DNA of 48,839 bases from NCBI GenBank assembly GCA_001399805.1, contig LIHJ01000005.1, forward strand, positions 1 through 48,839, given 5' to 3'. Made by a program: the position numbers and the translations under genes. Positions 1-8,099 of this stretch are shown piece by piece (the stretch's first letter is position 1; each line of letters starts with the position of its first letter). The stretch is from Candidatus Bathyarchaeota archaeon BA1 (lineage in GTDB: Archaea; Thermoproteota; Bathyarchaeia; Bathyarchaeales; Bathyarchaeaceae). The notes under the pieces were generated by a model. It was given only the letters and a program-made list of their open reading frames with translations, ran no database searches and was not told where the DNA came from.

Positions 1-502
1 TAAATTCTTCTGGCCTTAGAAAAATAGGCGTCTTTAAGCCTCTTTCTTCATTTAGATTTTGAATTCTTTTCATGACGCTTTCTTTTAGAATGTGTTCCTC
101 ATCCCATGTGAGGAAATAGTCTACTTGTAATAAAACAGCAACAGCAATATGTATGGCGTTTTCATACTTGCCAACACCAGCCACTCAAAATAGAGGTCTG
201 CCAACTCCTCAATCTTTTCAGGCTTAGGTTCCACAACTTGATGAGGCACGCCTTCCATGTAGCTGGTTAACAAACGTAAATAGCGTCTTCGCCTCTCTTC
301 CGGCAAACGCGCCCTAGAAAATGAGATTTCAACAGCAGCCATAGACATCACAACCACAATCTTGCCATCCCCAGCCAAGTTCACGACACGTCTAGCTATG
401 GGAGTCTTCCAAACCTCGTCCTTCGGGATTCCCAGCCAAATAACTCAAAACATCAAGGGTCTAAGTAAACCTTAGGAACCTCTGACAGCTTTAACAACTC
501 CT
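1..502 (-). pseudogene. VapC-like PIN-domain toxin, frameshifted, runs off left end
   Basis: On the minus strand the reading frames join into a PIN-type ribonuclease-toxin sequence, but no single frame carries it. The start reads PKVYLDP (typical PIN first strand with the first Asp), then stops. The frame shifts to DVLSYLAGNP, shifts again to the stretch at 121-384, and near 180 moves to a third frame reading GKYENAIHIAVAVL and DYFLTWDEEH, the usual end of a PIN domain with its late acidic residues. At least two frameshifts are needed, so the gene is probably dead or the assembly carries indels here. VapC toxins cleave RNA and normally pair with a small antitoxin; a broken ribbon-helix-helix gene lies upstream on the same strand at 716-875. 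Family membership is inferred from motifs only; the C-terminus lies outside the window. Confidence 0.6.
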
Positions 503-638
503 TGCGCTATCCCAACACAATTTATATCAGAAGATTAAAAGACTTTGATAAGTAGCATAATCCGCTAAACATACAAACTATTGTTTTTCTTCATAGCAGC
601 TGAGTCCGACGGAACCCTTCTCTTCTTTTTAATTTTTC

Positions 639-675
639 AGTTAATTGGTTTTGGCGTTCAAATTTGTTTAAGAAC
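639..675 (+). repeat. 37-bp dispersed repeat, copy 1
   Basis: This 37-base AT-rich stretch beginning AGTTAATTGGTT matches 28970-29006 in the same orientation at 31 of 37 positions by eye. The second copy is followed 14 bases later by an IS605-type end hairpin, so both may be old transposon ends or relics of the same insertion. Confidence 0.5.
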
Positions 676-715
676 ATGCGTTGGCTCTCGCTTATCTCGG
701 CCTTAGTGTGAAGGG

Positions 716-875
716 TTATTTTGTTCTGTGTATTGTTTCTGTTATTAGGCATGTGGATTTTGCATATTCCATGAAGGTTTGACGTAAAACTTCACTCTCC
801 CCCTATGCCCAAGCCTTCAGCAATCCTTCTGAGAAGACTTCTCTGCTCCTTGCTCAGATACACCTTTATCCATTT
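716..875 (-). pseudogene. Ribbon-helix-helix antitoxin remnant, frameshifted
   Basis: Read on the minus strand, one frame gives KWIKVYLSKEQRSLLRRIAE and GLGI. A one-base shift then continues as ESEVLRQTFMEYAK and ends at a TAA at 716-718. The combined sequence has the beta-strand, helix and 'ESEVLRQ' second helix typical of CopG/VapB-type ribbon-helix-helix antitoxins. It has a frameshift in the loop between the helices and no clear start codon. It lies upstream of, and on the same strand as, the broken PIN toxin at 1-502, so it may be its former partner, although about 200 bases separate them. Confidence 0.5.
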
Positions 876-1003
876 CTATCACATTCTCTAAGCGCAGTTT
901 GCGTGCATTTGAAAATGTGACGCTACGCGTTTTCGTTGTAGTAGCTAAGTCCGACTGTTATTTCCGTTGATACGGTGAACTTGATGGCAGATATTTTCAA
1001 AAT

Positions 1004-1070
1004 GCTTAAATAAGAAATAGTCACCTAAATAGAGTGACTAATAATAGTAGTCGCACAAATGGGGTGACTA
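1004..1070 (+). promoter_or_regulatory. Promoter with two tandem palindromic operators
   Basis: A TATA-like CTTAAATAA lies at about 1005-1013. Downstream are two palindromes of the form TAGTCAC-N9-GTGACTA at 1018-1040 and TAGTCGC-N9-GTGACTA at 1048-1070. Their centres are exactly 30 bases apart, so both face the same side of the helix. They cover the expected transcription start and end just before the first gene's start codon. This is the architecture expected for cooperative autorepression. AbiEi antitoxins are known to repress their own operon through two inverted repeats, and the second gene here encodes a winged-helix AbiEi-like protein. Confidence 0.7.
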
Positions 1071-1073
1071 AAT

Positions 1074-1778
1074 TTGGAGTGCTCTGTTCATGAAAAGATG
1101 AAGACTGCTGTTAAACGTTACTTCGAAAGCCGAGGGAGCGTCGTTAAAATTGAAAAGTGTGGTGATGTCCTACCTGAGTACGTTGACTGTCTAGTGATCG
1201 AAGATAACAAGTGTTATGGTGTAGAATGCGAAACATCTGTGTTAGCCTGCTTTGAGCATCTCAATAAGATTCACTGTTTTGATGGGATGTTCTTTGTTTA
1301 TCTAATGGGCAATTTGTCAAAGAAGGCTTTACCAGTTATGATTGGGAAGAAGAAAGTTAGGGTTCTGCCATTTGATCCGAAGTCCGGCGAATTATTTGAA
1401 GAACGTTTCAGCCACTCGAAATCCATTACCGATGAGGAACAAAGAAGGTTCACAAAAGAGGCGTTTAACCTGATTCTTGCAGAAGATTTTATAGGTTTAA
1501 CTTCTCTTCTCAAAAATTTTAAATGTGGACAAATAGACCCCAAGAAGTTTGTACAATACGCTGCGAATTGTAATAGACGTTTACGAGCTAATATTTTCAA
1601 GTATGGAATCATGATCCACAGCAGGAATTTAAGAGACTTATGGACCAAGAGATTTGGAGCCAGACTGAGCGATCGTGACCTAGATTTCATTTTAGAATTT
1701 CTGCGGCAAGCAACAATCTTTCTTAAGGGAAAAAAGGAGGAAGTTCCTAATGAAGTGGATCCCAGAATGGTTGGGTAA
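1074..1778 (+). CDS. Unknown protein, first gene of AbiE-like operon
   Basis: A 234-residue soluble protein that I do not recognise. The start is either the TTG at 1074 or the ATG at 1098, since neither has a good ribosome-binding site. The N-terminal third has a helix followed by a strand pair carrying YVDCLVI and then YGVECETS. An Asp in one strand and an E-C-E in the next is the spacing seen in PD-(D/E)xK nuclease folds, but a catalytic Lys is not evident, so this is only a hint. The rest is helical and basic. It sits directly behind the double palindrome and overlaps the next gene by 29 bases, so the two are co-transcribed and translationally coupled. It could be an effector, an accessory factor or a third component of the toxin-antitoxin-like locus. 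Confidence 0.7.
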   Translation: MECSVHEKMKTAVKRYFESRGSVVKIEKCGDVLPEYVDCLVIEDNKCYGVECETSVLACFEHLNKIHCFDGMFFVYLMGNLSKKALPVMIGKKKVRVLPFDPKSGELFEERFSHSKSITDEEQRRFTKEAFNLILAEDFIGLTSLLKNFKCGQIDPKKFVQYAANCNRRLRANIFKYGIMIHSRNLRDLWTKRFGARLSDRDLDFILEFLRQATIFLKGKKEEVPNEVDPRMVG

Positions 1779-2688
1779 AGCATACTCCCTTTTATATATT
1801 AACAAAGGCTCTCAAGTGTTCGAGTTTGAAGACGCAAAGAAAATTTTAGGAATTGATGATAAAAAGATGGTTTCAAAAATTCTATCACAATTAAGAAATA
1901 GAGGGTTCTTGATATCTAAAAGAGATCCAGCGGATCCGAGAAGGAAGTTTTTCAAGCTGATTTCTCCAGAAAGTATAGTTTTTGCTTTTGGTGTTCAAAA
2001 CTTAACTAGGGATAAAACCCTTTTCGCCAAGATTCAAGCGGCATCAAAGTACTTAGATTGCGTTATCGGGGGTGCATACGCATCCTTCAGATACCATCGC
2101 TACAGCACGCCTGGAAAGATCGACATTCATGTGAATAAAGAGGATCTAGAAAAATGGGTGGCTCTCCTCACTGACAAAGGAACCGCCATCTCCATAGATG
2201 CCATCCCATCTGAAAAAACTGGAAAAGAAAACGTACATATTCACTCCGACTTCACAAGTGACATGCTTAAAGAATCAACAATCATTAACGGCATCCGATA
2301 TCTGACACCTGAAATCCTGATCATCGAAGGCCTAAAAAGTGAGGACCGATTCAGCCTAACAGACGCGCTAGCAATTCTAATAGCAAAAAGAGACAAGTTA
2401 GACTATGAGAAAATCCTCAGACTAGCTGAAAGAGAAGGTGTCACAAGAAAGCTGGGATGCGTACTGGAAATGATCAATTACGAAGCGGGAAGAGAAATGT
2501 TTCCAACTAGGCAAATAGCAGAGATTCAAGGAAGAACAGATACATCCTACCTCATATCATTTCCAAAAACGATTGAAACCGCTCCATTCACTGAAGAAGA
2601 GAAAGAACACTACATGGACATTGGCAAAAGGTGGAACATGAAAATCTACCTAAGCAAAGCGTCCGTTTCAAAAATCGTCACGACCTAG
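1750..2688 (+). CDS. Winged-helix AbiEi-like regulator/antitoxin
   Basis: 312 residues, with ATG at 1750 preceded by a strong GGAGG inside the previous gene. Residues about 1-70 form a winged helix (helix, FEDAKKILGI, KMVSKILSQLRNRGFL, then a wing with RDPADPRRKFF). From about residue 98 a second domain begins with CVIGGAYASFRYH and GKIDIHVN, which resembles the sensor or nucleotidyltransferase-like domain of AbiEi-type antitoxins. The C-terminus is mixed. AbiEi proteins neutralise AbiEii nucleotidyltransferase toxins and repress their own promoter; the next gene is a broken AbiEii-like nucleotidyltransferase and the promoter carries two palindromes. It ends with TAG immediately followed by TGA. 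The assignment rests on domain order and context; a stand-alone transcriptional regulator is possible. Confidence 0.65.
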   Translation: MKWIPEWLGKAYSLLYINKGSQVFEFEDAKKILGIDDKKMVSKILSQLRNRGFLISKRDPADPRRKFFKLISPESIVFAFGVQNLTRDKTLFAKIQAASKYLDCVIGGAYASFRYHRYSTPGKIDIHVNKEDLEKWVALLTDKGTAISIDAIPSEKTGKENVHIHSDFTSDMLKESTIINGIRYLTPEILIIEGLKSEDRFSLTDALAILIAKRDKLDYEKILRLAEREGVTRKLGCVLEMINYEAGREMFPTRQIAEIQGRTDTSYLISFPKTIETAPFTEEEKEHYMDIGKRWNMKIYLSKASVSKIVTT

Positions 2689-2700
2689 TGACGTGAAAAA

Positions 2701-3308
2701 ATGAGCGATGTGGAGCTGGAAGTCAAAAGCCTGCAAGCCTCCAAACAATAATAAACAAGGCCAAAACGTGGAAAATAAAGCTCGCCATCATAGGCGGATA
2801 CGCCGTCCAAGCCTACACAAAAGCCTACAGACTCACGAAAGACATAGACCTCGTCACCACCCGAGAAGGCTTGGGTAAGTTCAAGTCGCTTCTACAACAT
2901 TTAGGGTACACCTTTCACGATACGGAATTTGGGATAGCTGGAAGCAAACCGTTCAATGGAGGCTTCGTAGACATCCACGTCAGTGTTGGAAAGATCTTCG
3001 ATATGTCCACGGGCTTCACGTTCCCGGTTTCGCTAGAGCTATTCTGCAACATAAAAGAGCTCAAAATCGCGGGATACTATGAAGCCTCAAAACAGCTAGC
3101 TTGCTCAGCACCCGTCGTAGACATGGAAACCCTTCTCTTACTCAAATAATCCAGTTGGAAAGAAAAAGACACAGTCAACGTCCTCGCCCTCCTACTGAAC
3201 AAAAAAGAAGAAATTAACCTAGTCAACCTCGTTAACAAAATTAAGGAACTCATCACCCTTAGGAGACGCATAATCTCGCAGCTAAAGAAGATATGCAGAG
3301 TTCGTTAG
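2701..3308 (+). pseudogene. AbiEii-like nucleotidyltransferase toxin, broken
   Basis: An ATG at 2701 opens a frame that begins MSDVELEVKSLQAS and dies after 16 codons. A shifted frame continues with KLAIIGGYAVQAY and RLTKDIDLVTT, the GG-x-A and T-x-D-x-D motifs of minimal nucleotidyltransferases of the AbiEii/MNT type. The frame runs to LLLLK, meets an in-frame TAA at 3147-3149, and then reads on for about 50 sensible codons (KEKDTVNVLALL and onward) to a TAG at 3306. There is thus one frameshift near 2735-2745 and one nonsense codon. Intact, it would be about 200 residues and would transfer nucleotides to a target such as tRNA or protein. It lies 12 bases after the AbiEi-like gene, completing an antitoxin-toxin order. 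Confidence 0.65.
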
Positions 3309-3520
3309 GAAAGGAGAAGCCGAGAAACTCTGGTTTATACGAAAAATGGCAGATGTATTGAGGTATTTTTAAAAGATAACTTGGCTCTCGCTTATTTAGT
3401 CATGCCTTCTTACTGAAGAAGTCGCATGCTTATGCTTTTTGCGTAGTCTAGGGGGGCTATGCGCAGGTTTCGCTCTCGCTCTGCCCCAGCCTCCGGCAAA
3501 TATCATTCAGTATCTCTTTT

Positions 3521-3749
3521 GTGTTGGGGCGCGCGCTAATCAGACCAGACCTAAACGAAGAAGAGCTTCAAGCAAGAAGAAAAAGAATACTAAAACTCTG
3601 CTATCCCACCCTCAGAGATGGGAAATCTTCAAAACGCCTGGGCAATCGCACCAGAAGTCATGAAAGTGTTAACAAAAGCGGGACTCCCAGACACCGAACC
3701 CATAATAGGAATTAAAGCAATCCATATACAATCCCTCTCACAAGAATAA
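3521..3749 (+). pseudogene. Small gene remnant, unknown family
   Basis: Two frames here read like one degraded protein: DLNEEELQARRKRILKLCYP, then after a shift NAWAIAPEVMKVLTKAGLPD ending in a TAA at 3747. The residue composition and amphipathic pattern look like real protein, but no family is recognised and there is no clear start. The surrounding stretch 3309-3797 contains no other gene that I can support; it includes a GCGCGCGCTAA motif at 3529-3539. Confidence 0.35.
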
Positions 3750-3797
3750 AACCCAAGAAAACAAAAGCATAGGCAAACCACGGGGCCATCCTAACCA

Positions 3798-3926
3798 CTA
3801 CTGCTTAGCCTTTCTTTCCGCCCTCTTAACAACCTCAACCAAACTCAAACGAACATAATCCCCATCCCCCACACCCAACAACTCCCTAACCCTCCTAGGA
3901 ATCGTAACCTTACCACCACCAAAACC
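3798..3926 (-). pseudogene. AbrB/SpoVT-type antitoxin remnant
   Basis: The minus strand reads GGGKVTIPRRVRELLGVGDG followed by DYVRLSLVEVVKRAERKAKQ and a TAG at 3798-3800. KVTIP-RRVRELLGV-DGDYV is the signature of the swapped-hairpin AbrB fold used by archaeal VapB antitoxins. Upstream, the frame is closed by a TAG at 3927-3929 and no start codon with a ribosome-binding site is present, so the N-terminal strand is missing or shifted. Intact members are about 50-80 residues, bind their own promoter and neutralise a PIN toxin; no toxin partner is adjacent. Confidence 0.6.
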
Positions 3927-4023
3927 CTAGCCACAAAACCTCAACCAAGCCAATCCCAAAAACAACAAAAAACAACCATAAACAATTAAAAGTTACCAAA
4001 TTCCGCCAACAAGGCGTTAACGA

Positions 4024-4036
4024 TTTATTAATATAA
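4024..4036 (+). promoter_or_regulatory. TATA-like promoter box of the fumarate operon
   Basis: TTTATTAATATAA lies about 40 bases upstream of the GTG start of the fumarase gene and is followed by AAAAGGGAGAA, a ribosome-binding site 5-8 bases before the start. The position fits an archaeal promoter with a short leader. Confidence 0.5.
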
Positions 4037-4074
4037 AGGTTCAATTAACAAGAAAGACAGAAAAGGGAGAATTT

Positions 4075-4686
4075 GTGGCGATGGCCATTTTCAAGCTTCA
4101 AACCCCAATCTCGGAGGAAGAGATACGAAAACTGAGGGTGAACGATGTCTTATACATCACCGGGACCATGGTCACCGCACGCGACGCAGCTCATAGGAGA
4201 GCTTTGGAGTTAGTTAAGGAAGGGAAGGGGTTGCCCATAGACTTAGAGGGACTGGCGGTCTTCCACTGCGGGCCCATCGTGAAGAAAGAGGACGACGAAT
4301 GGATTGTGGTCGCGGCGGGCCCCACCACCAGCACCCGCATGGACATATTCGAGGACGAGTTCATCAGGAACTTCAAGGCCCGTGTGATAGTAGGGAAAGG
4401 TGGGATGGGGAAGAGAACCACCGATGCCATGAAAAAATACAGGGCTGTCTATGGGGCCTTCACGGGGGGAGCCGGTGTCCTCGCGGCGAAGGCGATAAAA
4501 GAGGTGAAGAAGGTGGAGTGGTTCGACTTGGGAATGCCGGAGGCCCTGTGGGTTTTCGAGGTGGAGGATTTCGGCCCCTTAACGGTTGCCATCGACGCGC
4601 ATGGAAACAACCTATTTGAGGAAGTCCAAAAGAGGACGGAGGAAAGCAAGCCAAAGATTTATGAAAAGCTCGGTATATCAAGGTAG
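4075..4686 (+). CDS. fumB: Fumarate hydratase class I, beta subunit
   Basis: 203 residues, the usual length of the separate C-terminal (beta) subunit of two-subunit class I fumarase. Diagnostic motifs are GTMVTARDAAHRR, FHCGPIV, VGKGGMG and FTGGAGVLAAKAI. Class I fumarases interconvert malate and fumarate; the alpha subunit supplies the oxygen-sensitive 4Fe-4S cluster and the beta subunit completes the active site. No alpha subunit is encoded upstream, so it must be elsewhere. The gene starts with GTG at 4075 (or ATG at 4081) behind GGGAG. It is followed 17 bases later by fumarate reductase, giving a malate-fumarate-succinate module. L-tartrate dehydratase beta subunits are related, but the neighbours favour fumarase. 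Confidence 0.9.
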   Translation: MAMAIFKLQTPISEEEIRKLRVNDVLYITGTMVTARDAAHRRALELVKEGKGLPIDLEGLAVFHCGPIVKKEDDEWIVVAAGPTTSTRMDIFEDEFIRNFKARVIVGKGGMGKRTTDAMKKYRAVYGAFTGGAGVLAAKAIKEVKKVEWFDLGMPEALWVFEVEDFGPLTVAIDAHGNNLFEEVQKRTEESKPKIYEKLGISR

Positions 4687-4703
4687 AAAAACTTATAGAA
4701 GAC

Positions 4704-6473
4704 ATGGCAATTGATAACGTATTCCGTATTAAGTATGAAGGAAGTGGAAAATTGTCCTATGAAACAATCGACACCGACGTTTTGGTCATAGGCGCGGGCG
4801 GAGCTGGGTGCAGGGCGGCCATAGAGGCGTCAGACCACAATCTTCACGTCACCCTCCTCAGCAAGGAGCTGTTTGGCAAGGCTCACGATGCAGCTTAGCG
4901 GCTGCGTGGGCAAACTTGCATGGCTGAGGGAGGGTACAACGCCGCCCTCGGAAACGTGGACCCAGCAGACAACTGGGAGGTCCATTTTAAGGACACGGTT
5001 ACTGGTGGGGCTTGGATCAACGATCAGAGGCTCGCTGAGATTCTGGCTAGGGAAGCCCCAGAGCGGATACTTGATCTTGAGGAATACGGCGCAGTGTGGG
5101 ACCGAACCCCTGATGGGAAGATTAATCAAAGGGTGTTTGGAAAGCAAAGCTACCGCAGAACTTGTTTCGCCGCGGACAGGACAGGCCACGAGCTCCTAGC
5201 CACGCTGGTGGAGGAGGTTAGGCGCCGAGACATCGACGTGATGGATGAAGTCTTTGTCACCAGCCTCCCAACGGTCAAGGACAGGGTCACGGGCGCAACA
5301 GCCATCGATTACAAAACAGGTGATTTTATTGTTTTCAGAGCCAAGGGAACCGTGCTCGCCAGTGGTGGGGGAGGTCGAATCTACAAGGTAACAACAAACG
5401 CCAATCAAGACACTGGCGATGGATATGCGATGGGCTATCGAATTGGGGCCATCCTCATTGATATGGAGATGGTGCAGTTTCACCCCACGGGCATGGTTTA
5501 TCCGGAGTCTCATCGTGGGCAGCTCGTAACCGAGGCTGTGAGGGGGGAGGGCGGAATACTCTACAACATGGGACGTGAGCGATTCATGCAACGATACGAG
5601 CCCCAGCTCCTCGAGTTGGCTGGAAGGGATGTGGTTGCCCGATCCATCGCCACAGAGATCCTTGAGGGGAGGGGAACAAAACACGGTGGCGTCTATTTGG
5701 ACGTATCACACTTGCCTGCTCATGTGATTGAGGAGCGCATACCCACAATGTTGAAACAGTTCCTAGACACAGGGGTTGACATACGAAAGGAACCCATGGA
5801 GGTGGGCCCCACAGCCCACCACTTCATGGGCGGGCTTCAAATCAATGAAAACACAGAAACGAACATCAGGGGACTTTACGCCGCGGGCGAGGTTGCTGGA
5901 GGGATTCAGGGAGGAAACAGGCTCGGGGGAAACGCGCTCGCGGACACCCAGGTCTTTGGTAGGAGGGCTGGAGAAAACTCAGCGAGGTATGCGATGAAAA
6001 TGGAGAGACCGTCCATAGATCGGGGGCAGGTGGAGCGTGAAATCAAAAGGGTGCACAGCCTTCTAGAGAGAAAGGAGGGAATAAGGCCTATCGAAATCAA
6101 AAGCAGGCTGGCCAATCTTATGTGGGAAAAGGTTGGCATCTTTAGGACAGGGAAGGAACTCCAAGAAGCCGTCTTGGAGATTGAGCAGATGAAAGCGAAG
6201 GACCTGCCCGAATTGTACACAACCGACAAGAGTACCCGATACAATAAGGAGTGGATTGAAGCCCTTGAAACCGAAAACATGATCACCGTGGCTGAGATGG
6301 TGGCGAAGGCGGCACTGATGCGAGAGGAAAGCCGGGGCGCCCATTACCGAAGGGACTTTCCGAAAATCGACGATCGGAATTGGTTTGTAAACATCATCAT
6401 ACAACAGCGGATGGGAGAAATGGCGTTTGAGAAAATCCAAGTAACGGTAACCCTGCTGAAGCCGGGGGGATGA
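4704..6473 (+). CDS. tfrA: Fumarate reductase flavoprotein TfrA, with in-frame TAG
   Basis: Flavoprotein subunit of the succinate dehydrogenase/fumarate reductase family. The first 64 codons carry the FAD-binding VIGAGGAGCRAA and the LFGKAH segment, then meet an in-frame TAG at 4896-4898. The same frame resumes and an internal ATG at 4920 opens the remaining 517 codons (MAEGGYNAALG). The catalytic features follow: QFHPTGMVYPESHRGQ, AVRGEGG, TAHHFMGGL, and the FAD-binding GGNRLGGNALADTQVFGRRA. Relatives read GKAH-TV-MAEGG, so the region around the TAG also holds roughly nine extra codons. In methanogens TfrA with TfrB reduces fumarate with coenzyme M and coenzyme B thiols; here the electron donor is unproven. 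The gene overlaps tfrB by four bases (ATGA). The TAG could be a mutation, an assembly error or, less likely, a read-through codon. Confidence 0.85.
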
Positions 6474-8038
6474 AAATGGCAGAACTTATTCGAGCAAAGA
6501 TCTTTCGATACAACCCAGACATCGATGAGGCCCCACATTATGAGACCTTTGACGTCCCCTACGTCGAGGGAATGGTGGTCCTAGACGTTTTACATCATAT
6601 ATATGAAAAGTGTGATGGCTCCTTTGCGTACCGCTGGGCATGCCGAGCGGGACAGTGTGGGTCCTGCGCCGTTATCATCAATGGAAAGCCGAGGATAGCC
6701 TGTCGAACACTCGTGGAGAGGGTTAAGCCACTCACCGTCACACCACTCCTTCAATTTCCGGTCATAAAGGATTTGGTTGTAAACTTGGAGAGGGGCCTGC
6801 GGAGAATCGCTAGAATACGACCATACGTGGAGAGGGTTAAGCCCCCATCAAGACCGGAGATAATCCCTAGGAGCGCCATCGAGCCTGTGAAGGGGGTTCG
6901 GGAGTGCATCGAGTGCTGGGCCTGTGTTTCAGCCTGCCCGGTTGTGGGGGAGGCTTGGCAGGAGTTTGCTGGTCCAATTGTTCATCGCCAGCTAGCGCGA
7001 CTCGAGTTTGATCAAAGGGATGTGGAAGACCGTGTGAAGATGGCCTTCATTGAGGGACTGTACGATTGTACTACATGCCGCATGTGTGTGGAGGTCTGCC
7101 CAAAGGAAATAGATATACCCAAGAAGGCCATCGAGAAGATGAGGGCTATCGCGGTTCAATCGGGGCTCGGACCTTTAGAGGGCCAGCTGCCCTTCATTGA
7201 AGGCATTAGGAAAACGGGTCGATCCGTTGAGAAGCAAACGCCACCCCTACTGGAGCAAGTCCCGGACGTGGTACAGGTGCCAAACCCAATCGATGAGGTG
7301 GCTTACTTTACGGGTTGCCTAACCGATTACAGGCTGCAACCCACAGGATTCAGCACAATTGAAGTTTTAAAGCGAAACCATGTGAAGGTTCACATACCCA
7401 AGAGCCAGAGCTCCTGCGCCTCCCCAGCCTTCCGAACCGGAGCGCTCGACGTCGCCAAGGAGCAAGTTAAGAAAAACGTGGACGTTTTCGAAAAACTGGG
7501 GGTGAATAAGGTTGTGGCTGGCTGCGCTGGATGCACCCTAACCATGAAAACCGACTTCCCAGCCATAATGCAAGAGATACGAAAAGAGGAGCCAAGATAC
7601 AGGGTCTATGACCTCTGCGAATACCTCGTCCGTGAGATAGGGCTGGAAAAGCTGAACACAGGGGATCTAAAAGAAATCAAAATGACTGTTACGTATCATG
7701 ACCCCTGCCATCTCAATAGAGGCCAAGGTATCCATGATGAACCTCGACAATTGATCCAGCTGATTCCAGGCATCAAGTTCGTGGAGATGGAGGAAGCCGA
7801 CCGATGCTGTGGTGCTGGTGGTGGGGTGCGTGCAGGTCGACGACCCCTGTCCATGATGCTGGCGCGGCGAAAGGCGGAGTTCATCATTAACTCTGGCGCT
7901 GAGGCCTGCGTCACGGAATGCCCCTTCTGCTCCATCCAGATAGGAGACATCATGAGACAACTCGGCTATGAGCAAATCAAGGTCTTTAATGTAGCTGATT
8001 TGTTGGCTATGTCCTATATGCAGGGAGCTAAACTCTAA
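6470..8038 (+). CDS. tfrB: Fumarate reductase iron-sulfur subunit TfrB (fused CCG domains)
   Basis: 522 residues with four modules in order. An N-terminal 2Fe-2S ferredoxin domain (CRAGQCGSC then AC, residues about 57-78) is followed by two ferredoxin motifs, CIECWACVSACP near residue 145 and CTTCRMCVEVCP near 200. The C-terminal half carries two cysteine-rich CCG modules (GCAGC near 350; CCGAGGGVRAG and CPFCS near 440-485) like those of heterodisulfide reductase subunit B. This is the architecture of methanogen thiol:fumarate reductase subunit B and of archaeal fumarate reductases that use thiols rather than quinones. The ATG at 6470 overlaps the tfrA stop, indicating translational coupling. 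There is no membrane anchor subunit nearby, which fits a cytoplasmic enzyme. A GlpC-like fusion partner is the main alternative. Confidence 0.9.
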   Translation: MKMAELIRAKIFRYNPDIDEAPHYETFDVPYVEGMVVLDVLHHIYEKCDGSFAYRWACRAGQCGSCAVIINGKPRIACRTLVERVKPLTVTPLLQFPVIKDLVVNLERGLRRIARIRPYVERVKPPSRPEIIPRSAIEPVKGVRECIECWACVSACPVVGEAWQEFAGPIVHRQLARLEFDQRDVEDRVKMAFIEGLYDCTTCRMCVEVCPKEIDIPKKAIEKMRAIAVQSGLGPLEGQLPFIEGIRKTGRSVEKQTPPLLEQVPDVVQVPNPIDEVAYFTGCLTDYRLQPTGFSTIEVLKRNHVKVHIPKSQSSCASPAFRTGALDVAKEQVKKNVDVFEKLGVNKVVAGCAGCTLTMKTDFPAIMQEIRKEEPRYRVYDLCEYLVREIGLEKLNTGDLKEIKMTVTYHDPCHLNRGQGIHDEPRQLIQLIPGIKFVEMEEADRCCGAGGGVRAGRRPLSMMLARRKAEFIINSGAEACVTECPFCSIQIGDIMRQLGYEQIKVFNVADLLAMSYMQGAKL

Positions 8039-8050
8039 ATCCCTTCCCAA

Positions 8051-8059
8051 TTTTTGTTT
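8051..8059 (+). terminator. T-rich putative terminator after tfrB
   Basis: A T-run (TTTTTGTTT) lies 13 bases beyond the tfrB stop and before the convergent metalloprotease gene. Archaeal terminators are commonly oligo-T without a hairpin; this is the only candidate in the short convergent gap. Confidence 0.3.
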
Positions 8060-8099
8060 AATCCCTGAAATTCAGTCCACCGTTATACCTGAACATTAC

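Noticed and set aside
3439..3663. 74-residue plus-strand gene
   Set aside because: The better reading of this stretch is the remnant in the overlapping frame (DLNEEELQARRKR); the longer frame has a low-complexity basic tail typical of a shadow.
4704..6473. General recoding of TAG as pyrrolysine in this organism
   Set aside because: At least eight genes here, including fumB, cdvB, cdvC, the QueG-like gene and the Nse3-like gene, end with TAG in positions where read-through would add nonsense sequence, and no pyl genes are in the window. Only a note is warranted.
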